Shown here: piece after piece, positions 6,816 through 15,064 of the stretch
Position numbering within the stretch: the stretch's first letter is position 1
Layout of the letters: each line of letters begins with the position of its first letter
Assembly: GCA_035326105.1 (NCBI GenBank)
Contig: DAOKYO010000001.1
Span: forward strand, 682,001 to 746,000
DNA from: Bacilli bacterium
GTDB lineage: Bacteria > Bacillota_I > Bacilli_A > RFN20 > CAG-826
Direction: 5' to 3'
DNA length: 64,000 nt
The notes under the pieces: generated by a model
Seen by the model: only the letters and a program-made list of their open reading frames with translations
Told to the model about the DNA's origin: nothing
The model's database searches: none
Translations under genes and position numbers: made by a program

Positions 6816-8111
6816 ATGGATTTATCGTCTAAAAGGCATCAACTGCGAAATGCAACTATCTATCAAATTTTTCCGCGCAACTATTCGGTAGCCGGCAATC
6901 TGAATGCGATTACAAAAGATTTGCCACGACTCAGTGATTTAGGAATAGATTTTATTTACCTTCTTCCCATTCATCCCATCGGTGAAAAAGACCGCAAAGG
7001 GAAAATGGGTAGTCCTTATTCAATCAAGGATTACCGGGCTATATCGCCGGATCTTGGCACGATACAGGATTTTGACACCCTCGTTCGCGAAGCTCACAAT
7101 CTCGACATCAAAATCATGATGGATGTTGTTTTTAATCATACCTCACGCGACTCGGTACTGTTGATCGATCATCCGGATTGGTTTTATTTAAAAGACGGAA
7201 AACCGGCCAACCGGGTCGGCGACTGGTCGGATATTGCTGATCTGGATTTTTCTAAACCCGAGCTTCGCCAGTACCTGATTGATACCTTAATCTTTTGGGT
7301 GAAGCGCGGAGTTGATGGATTTCGCTGCGACGTAGCTCCGATCATTCCTCTTGATTTTTGGATTGAAGCCCGGAAAAAAGTTGCTCAGGAGAAGGCCGAT
7401 GTTGTATGGTTGTCGGAATCAATTGAGCCGGAGTTCATCAAATGGATGCGGGAGCAGGGCTATGAAGCCCACAGCGATGCCGAAATGTACCAGGCTTTTG
7501 ATATTCTCTATGATTATGATGTTTACGGTTATGCCCGGAACTTTTTTCAAAAGAAAAATTCGCTTAATAAATATGTCGAGGCTTTTGCCATGCAAGAGTA
7601 CGCCTTTCCGGAGGATTATTTAAAACTCCATTTTGCCGAAAATCACGATGTGGAACGTATTCATGCATTGATACCGGACTTGTCGACTCTGCGTAATTTT
7701 ACCGCTTGGAGCTTCTTTGCATCGGGAGTGGGTTTTTTATACGCCGGTCAAGAAACATTAGCAGACAAGCGACCTGATTTATTCGAAAAAGATCCGATTG
7801 ATTTAAACATCAAGGATCAAAAGTTTTACGACTTTATTAAACGGTTAATTGAAATAAAGAAGTTGCCGGTTTTTAATCGGAAGACGCGTTTTGATGTTCG
7901 TAAAGACGAAAATAGTGATGTGATAATTGCCCGTATCAAGGACAAGGAAAGCGAGTATGCCGGCATTTTTAATTTAACCGGTCTAGAAGTAGGTGTCAGC
8001 ACGAATATTAAAGATGAGGAATTAACGGATATCATCACCGGTGATAGTTATCCCCTTCGTAACGGCAAGATTATTGTTCAGGAACCGATAATTGCCAAGA
8101 TTGACGAGTAA
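6816..8111 (+). CDS. GH13 alpha-amylase family glycosidase, cytoplasmic
   Basis: A 431-residue GH13 enzyme without signal peptide, so it acts inside the cell on imported alpha-glucans. The barrel begins at NATIYQIFPRNYS. Region I is DVVFNHTS; region II GFRCDVAP carries the nucleophile Asp172; region III VVWLSESIEP carries the acid/base Glu201; region IV FAENHDVERI carries Asp278. A short C-terminal beta domain ends the protein. It is smaller than most maltodextrin-active GH13 enzymes (about 480-560), mainly because domain B is short. AAGGAG lies 5 bases before the start, and only 9 bases separate it from the broken csoR, so it may be read from the copA promoter. smpB follows 12 bases later. 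Exact bond specificity cannot be read. Confidence 0.88.
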   Translation: MDLSSKRHQLRNATIYQIFPRNYSVAGNLNAITKDLPRLSDLGIDFIYLLPIHPIGEKDRKGKMGSPYSIKDYRAISPDLGTIQDFDTLVREAHNLDIKIMMDVVFNHTSRDSVLLIDHPDWFYLKDGKPANRVGDWSDIADLDFSKPELRQYLIDTLIFWVKRGVDGFRCDVAPIIPLDFWIEARKKVAQEKADVVWLSESIEPEFIKWMREQGYEAHSDAEMYQAFDILYDYDVYGYARNFFQKKNSLNKYVEAFAMQEYAFPEDYLKLHFAENHDVERIHALIPDLSTLRNFTAWSFFASGVGFLYAGQETLADKRPDLFEKDPIDLNIKDQKFYDFIKRLIEIKKLPVFNRKTRFDVRKDENSDVIIARIKDKESEYAGIFNLTGLEVGVSTNIKDEELTDIITGDSYPLRNGKIIVQEPIIAKIDE

Positions 8112-8123
8112 GCGGAACAAAAT

Positions 8124-8588
8124 ATGAAAACAAGTGGCGAAAAACTCATTAGCAACAATCGTAAAGCACATTTTAACTACTTTTTGAGTGACTTTCGAGA
8201 AGCGGGCATCGTTTTGACTGGCACCGAAATAAAGTCACTTCGGCTTCACTCCTGCGATCTTAATGATGCTTACGTTATTTTTCGTAGCGGAGCACCTTAT
8301 ATTATCAATATGCATATCGCTCCATACGATAAGGGCAATATTTTTAATCATGATCCATTAAGGGAACGCAAACTTTTGCTCCATAAGCGAGAGATACTCA
8401 AACTTGCCCAGGAAGTTAAAGAGCAGAGTGTTACGGTAATTCCCACCCGCATCTATTTTAAAAATGGTTTAGCCAAAGTTGAAATTGCTCTTGGCAAGGG
8501 TAAGAAATTATATGATAAGCGGGAAACAATAAAAAAGCGTGACGATGAAAGAGCGATGGCTAAAGCGCAAAAAGGCAGTCACGAGTAA
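8124..8588 (+). CDS. smpB: SsrA-binding protein SmpB
   Basis: Partner of tmRNA in trans-translation; it brings tmRNA to stalled ribosomes. The 154-residue protein has the family's opening (ISNNRKAHFNYFLSDFREAGIVLTG, shown in part: NRKAHFNY), the EIKSLR strand, INMHIAPYDKGN, and the basic C-terminal tail starting at GKKLYDKRETIKKRD that folds into the decoding centre. Length matches the family norm (about 150-160). The ribosome site is weak. It is 12 bases behind the GH13 gene and is followed by a strong terminator. The tmRNA gene itself is not found in this window. Confidence 0.97.
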   Translation: MKTSGEKLISNNRKAHFNYFLSDFREAGIVLTGTEIKSLRLHSCDLNDAYVIFRSGAPYIINMHIAPYDKGNIFNHDPLRERKLLLHKREILKLAQEVKEQSVTVIPTRIYFKNGLAKVEIALGKGKKLYDKRETIKKRDDERAMAKAQKGSHE

Positions 8589-8618
8589 AAAAGACTAATA
8601 TTTTATGAAAACTTTTTT

Positions 8619-8643
8619 GATGGTTAATACCATCTTTTTTTTA
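8619..8643 (+). terminator. Terminator after smpB
   Basis: Stem GATGGT/ACCATC with a TAAT loop and a run of nine or more T. Confidence 0.88.
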
Positions 8644-8684
8644 TGCTCAAATTGGCTTAATATATAAACAAGAGGTTGTCAAAA

Positions 8685-9593
8685 ATGGATAAACAAATAA
8701 TTACTGTTTATGAGGAGAATTCTACTCTTCTTGGCTACGCTTGGAAGAATGAGAAGATTGAAGGTCATATTGTGATAGTAAGTGGCATGGAGGAATATGC
8801 TGCTCGCTATGAGCGGTTGGCACTTTTTCTTTGCGAAAATCATTTTGATGTTTATTCTTTAGATTTTTTCGGGCAGGGACTAAATGTTCAAAAGGGAAGT
8901 AATTCCCTGGGCGCGGTTCCCGAAAAGGCCTTTAAGATTTATGTGGAAGCTATTCGTTCGATGATTAGAAAATTATCGTCTAGCGATGGCAAGCCAATCT
9001 ATATTATCGCCCATTCCATGGGCTCATTTATCGCTCAAAAGGTGGTGCAAAATCCGGATTTACCGGTTAAGGGATTGGTATTGTCGGGTAGTAATGGTCC
9101 GGATATCAGTTTTAAGTTGGGCAGTTTCCTTTCTTTCGTTCTTATCAATAAACGCAATTGGAACAAAAAAGCGGTTTTCTTTAATAATTTGGCGTTTGGC
9201 GGTTACGCAAAAGCTGTCCCCGGAGCCAAAACCAAGTTTGACTGGTTGAGTTATAACGAGGAAAATGTCAAGAATTATATAGCCGACCTTTATTGCGGAT
9301 ACGGCTCAACCAATGGCTTTTATCATGAATTTATGCACTTTTTAGCCCATTTATACAGCACAAAAGGTCTGCGTCAAGTGGAAAAGGACTTACCAATTTT
9401 GCTTATTGCCGGTGCGGAAGATCCGGTTGGCCATAATGGTAAAGGGGTTGAAAAATTAAATAATCTTTATCATCGGCACAAGCTTAACGGAGTAACGAAA
9501 ATTATCTATCACCATATGCGGCATGAGATTTTTAATGAAAAAGATTATCTTCTCGTCTATCAAGACGTGCTTAGTTTTATCAAAAAAATATAA
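8685..9593 (+). CDS. Alpha/beta hydrolase, monoacylglycerol lipase/lysophospholipase type
   Basis: A 302-residue serine hydrolase of the Hydrolase_4 (serine aminopeptidase S33-like) group. The start is ATG 8685 with AGAGG nine bases upstream; a frame from TTG 8676 would abut the ribosome site. Catalytic triad: Ser111 in AHSMGS, Asp in AGAEDPVG near the C-terminus and His in MRHEIFNE. The oxyanion segment is SGMEEYAARYERLA, typical of monoacylglycerol lipases. No signal peptide or membrane helix is seen, so it is cytoplasmic. It stands alone between a terminator and a 110-base gap. Likely role is recycling of acylglycerols or lysolipids; substrate is inferred from the family only. Confidence 0.85.
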   Translation: MDKQIITVYEENSTLLGYAWKNEKIEGHIVIVSGMEEYAARYERLALFLCENHFDVYSLDFFGQGLNVQKGSNSLGAVPEKAFKIYVEAIRSMIRKLSSSDGKPIYIIAHSMGSFIAQKVVQNPDLPVKGLVLSGSNGPDISFKLGSFLSFVLINKRNWNKKAVFFNNLAFGGYAKAVPGAKTKFDWLSYNEENVKNYIADLYCGYGSTNGFYHEFMHFLAHLYSTKGLRQVEKDLPILLIAGAEDPVGHNGKGVEKLNNLYHRHKLNGVTKIIYHHMRHEIFNEKDYLLVYQDVLSFIKKI

Positions 9594-9653
9594 GTTTTTA
9601 ACTATTTCTTTTTTCCAGGATTAGCGGCAATTTTTTGCCTCAACGAAAAACTA

Positions 9654-9682
9654 TTACCTTAACAAAGCAATCATGCTAAAGT
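9654..9682 (+). promoter_or_regulatory. Candidate promoter for the 52-residue protein and oligo-1,6-glucosidase
   Basis: TTACCT (9654-9659), 17-base spacer, extended -10 TGC-TAAAGT (9677-9682). Both boxes deviate from consensus. Confidence 0.4.
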
Positions 9683-9704
9683 AAACATAAAGGAGCTATT
9701 ATCT

Positions 9705-9863
9705 ATGGATGAAAAGAAAATAAGCAAGATACAAGACAAGAGGGACAAACCGCAAAACATCTCCGAAGATGATAGCGATGATTTAGCTGCCTGGCGAGCC
9801 TATAGCAAGCAGAAAACAAAACCGGTCAATGTTGAGGAAATGTTGGCCTTGCTTGATCGATAA
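9705..9863 (+). CDS. Small acidic/basic protein of unknown function, 52 residues
   Basis: ATG 9705 follows an AAAGGAG ribosome site by 9 bases and the frame runs to TAA 9861-9863. The product has a Lys-rich N-terminal third, an acidic patch (SEDDSDD), then a helix-forming segment DLAAWRAYSKQKTKPVNVEE and a Leu-rich end (MLALLDR). No signal peptide, membrane helix or Cys. The glucosidase starts 16 bases downstream, so the two are probably co-transcribed. I do not recognise the family. The strong ribosome site and operon position are the reasons to call it real. Confidence 0.6.
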   Translation: MDEKKISKIQDKRDKPQNISEDDSDDLAAWRAYSKQKTKPVNVEEMLALLDR

Positions 9864-9879
9864 AGAGGGAGATTAAAAA

Positions 9880-11517
9880 ATGGGAAAAGAACCAAAGTGG
9901 TGGGAAAATGCCGTCTTCTACCAGATTTATCCGCGCTCATTTGCCGATAGCAATAACGATGGTATCGGTGATATACCCGGCATTATTCTTAAGTTGGATT
10001 ATTTAAAAGAACTTGGGGTGGATGCCATTTGGCTTTCTCCGGTGTATAAGAGTCCTAATAAGGATTATGGTTATGATATATCGGATTATTGCGACATTAA
10101 TCCAGAATATGGCACTTTGGATGACATGAAACAACTTTTTTCCGAAGCCAAAAAACGTAATATTCGCATTGTAATGGACCTGGTTGTCAACCATACCTCC
10201 GATCAGCATCCATGGTTTTTGAAAAGCAAAGATATAAATTCCCCTTATCATGATTATTACATTTGGCAACCGGGCAAAATCGGTAAAAAAGGAAAAATTG
10301 AACCCCCCAATAATTGGGACTCGATGTTTATCGGCAGCGCTTGGGGATATGAGAAAAGTAACAATTTGTTTTTCTTGCATTTATTTACTCCCGAGCAACC
10401 GGACTTAAATTGGCGCAACCCAAAGGTGTTGGAAGAAGTGGAAAATATCATGCGCTTTTGGCTTGATCTTGGGGCAGCTGGGTTTCGCTGCGATGTCATC
10501 AACTGCATTTGGAAAGACAGCTTGGCGGATGGAAAAAAGACCAAATATTTAACTGGGAAAGAATTCTATTTATCACGCCCCGGATGCCATCAAATATTAA
10601 AGCGGATTAATCATGATGTGCTTGCGCCCGCCGAGGCTTTCACCGTTGGCGAAACGACGCAAGTAAAACTTGAAGACGCCGTGCAGTTTACCCACGATGA
10701 ATTAACGATGGTTTTCCCCTTTGATCACACGAGTGTCGATCAGGGATCGGTGCCGATATTTAAGAAGAAATACCGCCCACAAAAGATGATTGCGGCTTTA
10801 GATAAGTGGCAGACCCATGTGGATTGGAATCCTATTTTCTTTGAGAATCACGATATCCCCCGCTCTGTTTCGCGTTTTGGCGATGATAAAAAGTTGCGGG
10901 AAGAATCGGCTAAAATGCTGGCGACAATTCTTTTGACTCTTCGTGGAACACCCTTTATTTTTGAGGGAGAAGAAATTGGAATGCGCAATGTGCCGTTCAA
11001 AAATGTCAAGCAAATGAAAGATGTTACGGCCTATAACATTTACAATCTTCTCACTAAGCAGTATTTGTTACCCCGACCGATTGTTTTTAAATTAATAATG
11101 AACATAGCACGCGACCATGCTCGCGTACCGATGGCTTGGGATGGAAGCCCTAACGGCGGCTTTTCGCTTACTGACCCGTGGCTGATGGCCACTCCCGACT
11201 TCGGCAAAATTAATGTCAAGGCGGACATCGCCAACGCAAATGGGATATTTAACTACTATCGAAAGCTAATTGCCTTAAGAAAAGTAACCCCGGCGCTATA
11301 TGCGGGAACTTACACTAAGGTAGATGCTGACAGTGATGTCTACGCTTATTATCGAGATTATAAAAAAAGTAGATATCTCGTATTGGCAAATATGGGATCA
11401 AAGATTAGAAAACAGCCTTTCTGCCAAGGGGAATTGGTACTGGCCAACTATTCAGACAGTTCGGTTGCCAATAAAAAAATTAGACCTTACGAAAGTCTGA
11501 TTATAAAAATCAAGTAG
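9880..11517 (+). CDS. malL: GH13 oligo-1,6-glucosidase / alpha-glucosidase
   Basis: Cytoplasmic exo-acting enzyme releasing glucose from the non-reducing end of isomalto- and malto-oligosaccharides. The 545-residue length and the opening WWENAVFYQIYPRSFADSN are typical of the GH13 oligo-1,6-glucosidase group. Catalytic residues: Asp205 in GFRCDVIN, Glu258 in FTVGETTQV and Asp325 in FFENHDIPR. The Val after the nucleophile Asp (DVIN) is the residue linked to alpha-1,6 preference in this group, while Thr goes with alpha-1,4. GAGGGAG lies 9 bases before the ATG. It follows the 52-residue gene and ends at a terminator shared with a convergent gene. Family is firm; the malL symbol and linkage preference are inferred. 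Confidence 0.9.
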   Translation: MGKEPKWWENAVFYQIYPRSFADSNNDGIGDIPGIILKLDYLKELGVDAIWLSPVYKSPNKDYGYDISDYCDINPEYGTLDDMKQLFSEAKKRNIRIVMDLVVNHTSDQHPWFLKSKDINSPYHDYYIWQPGKIGKKGKIEPPNNWDSMFIGSAWGYEKSNNLFFLHLFTPEQPDLNWRNPKVLEEVENIMRFWLDLGAAGFRCDVINCIWKDSLADGKKTKYLTGKEFYLSRPGCHQILKRINHDVLAPAEAFTVGETTQVKLEDAVQFTHDELTMVFPFDHTSVDQGSVPIFKKKYRPQKMIAALDKWQTHVDWNPIFFENHDIPRSVSRFGDDKKLREESAKMLATILLTLRGTPFIFEGEEIGMRNVPFKNVKQMKDVTAYNIYNLLTKQYLLPRPIVFKLIMNIARDHARVPMAWDGSPNGGFSLTDPWLMATPDFGKINVKADIANANGIFNYYRKLIALRKVTPALYAGTYTKVDADSDVYAYYRDYKKSRYLVLANMGSKIRKQPFCQGELVLANYSDSSVANKKIRPYESLIIKIK

Positions 11518-11531
11518 CCGAAATTGATTCT

Positions 11532-11560
11532 AAAGACCACCTACTGGCGGTCTTTTTGTT
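11532..11560 (+). terminator. Terminator shared by two convergent genes
   Basis: Stem AAAGACC/GGTCTTT followed by TTTGTTT on the plus strand. The 3' side of the hairpin overlaps the last codons of the minus-strand gene ending at 11541, so the hairpin is also transcribed from that side. Confidence 0.8.
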
Positions 11561-11852
11561 TATTAATAAAGATTATCTGCTCCTTTTTGAGTTGATATTC
11601 GCTTTGAAGGGCTTTTCTTTTTGTGGCAAACATAATCCATAGACATAAAAATAAAATTGCCAGAAGATAAAAAGCAACGGCCAGTAAAAGAAGCAGTGAA
11701 ATAAAATTGGCAAAATAAAAAGCCAAAAGAAAACTGGCGATAAAAAAGACGATTAGAAATAGCATTCCCATCATGTTGCTTTTCTTTTCAAAGGAATGAA
11801 TATTGATTTCGTAATCGGCCAGAAGACGATTTTGTTCATCGGTAAAATACAT
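11541..11852 (-). CDS. Small two-helix membrane protein of unknown function
   Basis: A 103-residue protein on the minus strand. Residues about 28-50 and 53-76 form two closely spaced membrane helices (LFLIVFFIASFLLAFYFA and LLLAVAFYLLAILFLCLWI), flanked by charged, probably coiled-coil segments at both ends (EKKSN; KRKALQSEYQLKKEQ). Both ends should face the cytoplasm. AAAGGTG lies 6 bases before the ATG. It is divergent from the dCMP deaminase gene and convergent with the glucosidase, so it is transcribed alone. I do not recognise the family. Confidence 0.65.
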   Translation of the reverse strand: MYFTDEQNRLLADYEINIHSFEKKSNMMGMLFLIVFFIASFLLAFYFANFISLLLLLAVAFYLLAILFLCLWIMFATKRKALQSEYQLKKEQIIFINKQKDRQ

Positions 11853-11921
11853 AATGCACCTTTTTCTTTATCTATGATAAAGCAAAAACGATATTTATTA
11901 AAGAAAAGTATCTAAAGTTCA

Positions 11922-11930
11922 TGGTATAAT
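11922..11930 (+). promoter_or_regulatory. Extended -10 promoter of the dCMP deaminase gene
   Basis: TGG-TATAAT (TG at 11922-11923, TATAAT at 11925-11930) is an extended -10 element. No clear -35 box is seen, as expected for this class. Start near 11937 leaves a leader of about 18 bases. Confidence 0.6.
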
Positions 11931-11954
11931 AGGCGCGATATGGAGGAAGACAAG

Positions 11955-12431
11955 ATGGGCAAACGTGTTGGTTATATAAGTTGGGATGAGTACTTTATGG
12001 GGATTGCCCTTCTCAGTACCTTTCGTTCAAAAGACCCTTCTACCCAAGTGGGAGCCGTAATTGTGGACAATGACAATAAAATAGTCAGCGTAGGCTATAA
12101 TGGCATGCCGATTGGGATGGATGATGATGCACTGCCGTGGGAACATGGGGAAGGCTTAGAGAGCAAGTATCTTTACGTCTGCCATGCGGAATTCAATGCG
12201 ATTTTGAATACGCGCAACGGATCGGCATTGAAAGGTTGTAAACTCTATGTAACTCTTTTCCCCTGTAACGAATGCGCTAAGGCGATTATTCAAAGCGGAA
12301 TCGCGGAAATTATTTATGCCGATGATAAATATGCCGATAGTGTAACCACGATTGCCAGCAAGAAAATGCTTGCGATGGCCGGAGTTAAAATTAGAGCCTA
12401 TGAAGGCAAAATCCCGGCGATTAAATTCTAA
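11955..12431 (+). CDS. dCMP deaminase (ComEB-like)
   Basis: Converts dCMP to dUMP for thymidylate synthesis. The zinc-dependent cytidine/deoxycytidylate deaminase motifs are present: CHAEFNAI (His and catalytic Glu) and PCNECAK (two zinc Cys). Length of 158 residues fits the family. The start is ATG 11955 because GGAGG (11942-11946) lies 8 bases upstream; a frame from ATG 11940 would swallow that site. The extended -10 promoter lies 25 bases before. The ECF transporter genes begin 20 bases after its stop, so it is probably the first gene of that operon. In Bacillus the homologue is comEB. Confidence 0.92.
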   Translation: MGKRVGYISWDEYFMGIALLSTFRSKDPSTQVGAVIVDNDNKIVSVGYNGMPIGMDDDALPWEHGEGLESKYLYVCHAEFNAILNTRNGSALKGCKLYVTLFPCNECAKAIIQSGIAEIIYADDKYADSVTTIASKKMLAMAGVKIRAYEGKIPAIKF

Positions 12432-12451
12432 ATTCAAGAAAGCAGATATTC

Positions 12452-13267
12452 ATGGAAGCAATAAAAGCAACAGATATAAAATTTGGCTATGAGGCCGACA
12501 AGGAAGTTCTTCATGGGGTTTCTTTTCGGGTGCCGGCGGGCTCGTATGTTTCGATAATTGGTCATAATGGCAGTGGCAAATCAACCCTTGCTAAATTAAT
12601 TATCGGTCTTTTGGAAGCCCAATCCGGCAGTATTGAAATCTTCGGCGAAAAACTTAACGAAGATACGGTAAATGAAATTCGCCGCCGCGTGGGAATTGTC
12701 TTTCAAAACCCCGACAATCAATTTATCGGAGCGACGGTGCGTGATGATATCGCCTTCGGATTGGAAAATCGGGCTGTTCCTCGCGAAAAAATGGACGCGA
12801 TAATTAACAATGCGGCTCATGTGGTGGGTATGGAAGAATTTCTTGAAAAGGAGCCGACCAATCTATCGGGTGGACAAAAGCAAAGGGTGGCAATTGCTGG
12901 AGTTATTGCGATGAATCCCGATATTGTCATTTTTGATGAGGCGACGGCAATGCTTGATCCCCGTGGCAAAAAAGAGATCCATCAGGTAATTGCTAAAATG
13001 CGCGGTGACCATCCTAATCTAACTATTCTTTCCATTACCCATGATATTGAAGAAGCCTATCTAAGCGACTATATTCTGGTTTTAAGTGGCGGCAATGTTC
13101 TTCTCGAAGGCAGCCCGGATGAGGTTTTTTCGCAGGAAGAAATTCTTTTAAAAAACAATTTAGATATCCCTTTCTTCTATAAGATGAAAAGATCATTGAC
13201 GAAACAGGGAATTGATGTTTCTAATATCAGTGACCTAGAAGGGTTGGTGAAATATCTATGCCGATAG
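12452..13267 (+). CDS. ecfA1: ECF transporter energy-coupling ATPase EcfA1
   Basis: One of two ATPases powering the shared energy-coupling module for vitamin uptake. Walker A GHNGSGKST (Lys43), Q-loop FQNPDNQF, signature LSGGQKQRVAIAG, Walker B DIVIFDEATAMLDP and the H-loop His are all intact. The NPDNQF Q-loop is typical of EcfA1. Length 271 is normal. Its last 10 bases overlap ecfA2, indicating coupled translation of the heterodimer. No substrate-binding S component gene is seen in the window, so it is a group II system whose S components are elsewhere. Confidence 0.95.
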   Translation: MEAIKATDIKFGYEADKEVLHGVSFRVPAGSYVSIIGHNGSGKSTLAKLIIGLLEAQSGSIEIFGEKLNEDTVNEIRRRVGIVFQNPDNQFIGATVRDDIAFGLENRAVPREKMDAIINNAAHVVGMEEFLEKEPTNLSGGQKQRVAIAGVIAMNPDIVIFDEATAMLDPRGKKEIHQVIAKMRGDHPNLTILSITHDIEEAYLSDYILVLSGGNVLLEGSPDEVFSQEEILLKNNLDIPFFYKMKRSLTKQGIDVSNISDLEGLVKYLCR

Positions 13268-14187
13268 AATTTAAAGCGGTGGATTTTACTTATTCACCCC
13301 ACTCGCCCTTTGAGTATGAAGCGCTTAAAGATATTAACTTAGTTATCGATGGACATGGTTTCAGCGCCATCGTCGGTCATACCGGGAGTGGAAAATCGAC
13401 TCTGGTTCAGATGATTAATGGCTTGCTTTTACCCTCTTTCGGCGCGGTGGCTGTCGATGATGAAGTAATCGTGCCCGAAAAAAGAAAAAAATATGAACGC
13501 CGACTAGATAAAAACAAGGGCAATAACCCGCGTTTTAAAACCTTGCTTGAATTTATTAAAATCAAGAAAGATTATCAGTTAAAGAGTATTCGCAAAAAAG
13601 TGGGCATTGTTTTTCAGTTTCCCGAATATCAACTTTTCGAGGAAACTGTAGAAAAAGATGTGGCGTTTGGACCGCTCAATTTTGGATTTAATAAAGAGGA
13701 AGCACTGAATAAAGCTCACATTGCGCTAAAAAAGGTCGGATTGGACGAGAGTTATTTTTTACGTTCACCGTTCGAATTAAGCGGCGGCGAACGCCGCCGA
13801 GTGGCAATCGCAGGTATTATCGCTACGGAACCCGACATCTTGATTTTAGATGAGCCGACCGCCGGTCTTGATCCTCAAGGAGCCAAAGCGATGATGAACC
13901 TTTTTGATTCCATCCACCAAAGAGGTACGGGCATAATCATGGTCACCCACGATATGGATATCGTTCTTCGATATGCTCAAGAAGTTATCGTCATGAAAGC
14001 GGGCCGCATCGTCGAACGGAGAACGCCGATTGAACTCTTTGGGCAAGATAATGAGGACTTTTCTTTGGAAATACCAATGCTATATCAAGTGGCAAAAAAG
14101 ATGATAGCGGCGGGATATCCAGTCGATATCCGCTCTTTGAAGAGTGAAGAGGATTTGGCTAAGATGATTGCCAAGGGGAGAAAGTAA
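13258..14187 (+). CDS. ecfA2: ECF transporter energy-coupling ATPase EcfA2
   Basis: Second ATPase of the ECF module, pairing with EcfA1. Walker A GHTGSGKST, Q-loop FQFPEYQLFEETV (typical of EcfA2), signature ELSGGERRRVAIAGI, Walker B ILILDEPTAGLDP and TGIIMVTHDMD are present. It has an insertion of about 35 residues between Walker A and the Q-loop that is Lys/Arg-rich (residues about 75-110), a little longer than usual. Overlaps ecfA1 by 10 bases; ecfT starts one base after its stop. Confidence 0.95.
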   Translation: MPIEFKAVDFTYSPHSPFEYEALKDINLVIDGHGFSAIVGHTGSGKSTLVQMINGLLLPSFGAVAVDDEVIVPEKRKKYERRLDKNKGNNPRFKTLLEFIKIKKDYQLKSIRKKVGIVFQFPEYQLFEETVEKDVAFGPLNFGFNKEEALNKAHIALKKVGLDESYFLRSPFELSGGERRRVAIAGIIATEPDILILDEPTAGLDPQGAKAMMNLFDSIHQRGTGIIMVTHDMDIVLRYAQEVIVMKAGRIVERRTPIELFGQDNEDFSLEIPMLYQVAKKMIAAGYPVDIRSLKSEEDLAKMIAKGRK

Positions 14188-14188
14188 A

Positions 14189-15064
14189 ATGCAAAACATT
14201 ACTTTAGGTCGCTACATCCCCTTTAATTCTTTCATCCATCGCGCGGATCCGCGACTAAAACTATTCTCGGTTATCGTAATTATGGTGATGGTTTTTTTCC
14301 GGTTCTCCTCAACCGAAATGAATTTTATCATGTACGGCATTTTAGGTTTGCTTATTTTAGCCTTAATGCTGATAGCGCATATTCGAATTCGCTCTCTATT
14401 TCGCCAGCTGAAAGCCCTGTGGATGATGATGATAATTCTTCTTATCATCAATATTTTCACCTTCCGAACCGCGGGCGATAAGGTATGGTTTACCCTTTTT
14501 AATTATTCTTTTTATTACTCACCGTTTATTCAGACTGCCTATATTTTTCTGCGTTTAGTGCTGATGATCGCTTTGACGATGGTCTTGACCGGAACTACGC
14601 GACCTTTGGACTTAACTTATGCATTAGAATGGTATATGTATCCGTTGAAGTTTATTCATTTTCCCGTTCATGAAGTGGCGATGACGATTTCCATCGCCCT
14701 GCGTTTTATTCCGACCCTTCTTGATGAGACCGGGCGAATTATGAAAGCACAGGAAAGTCGAGGCGTCGATTTTAAAAAGGGTAAAATTAAGGAGCGATTA
14801 CGGGCGATTGTCGCACTTATCATTCCGCTTTTTATTTCTGCTTTTCAGCGCAGCGATGACTTGGCAAACGCGATGGAAGCTCGCGGCTATAATCCCAGCG
14901 CTAAAAGAACACGTTATCGGATATTGAAATGGCGACCAGCAGATACGTTGGCCTTTGTTTTGACCTTGGCGACCTTGGGCGCTTTTATCTATCTTGATGT
15001 GGCAAAAGTGGATTTTTATCTTTTAATCAAAGACCTGATCAATGTTGTTCGAGGCCTTTTCTGA
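14189..15064 (+). CDS. ecfT: ECF transporter membrane component EcfT
   Basis: Membrane scaffold that couples the ATPases to interchangeable S components. ATG 14189 has AGGGGAG eight bases upstream, inside the end of ecfA2; this start is chosen over the TTG at 14168. The 291-residue protein opens with the family's DPRLKL motif, has about five membrane helices, and the coupling helices carry Ala-Arg-Gly type motifs (AQESRGVDFKKG and AMEARGYNP), which insert into the two ATPases. Its stop overlaps the truA start by one base (TGATG). Confidence 0.95.
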   Translation: MQNITLGRYIPFNSFIHRADPRLKLFSVIVIMVMVFFRFSSTEMNFIMYGILGLLILALMLIAHIRIRSLFRQLKALWMMMIILLIINIFTFRTAGDKVWFTLFNYSFYYSPFIQTAYIFLRLVLMIALTMVLTGTTRPLDLTYALEWYMYPLKFIHFPVHEVAMTISIALRFIPTLLDETGRIMKAQESRGVDFKKGKIKERLRAIVALIIPLFISAFQRSDDLANAMEARGYNPSAKRTRYRILKWRPADTLAFVLTLATLGAFIYLDVAKVDFYLLIKDLINVVRGLF

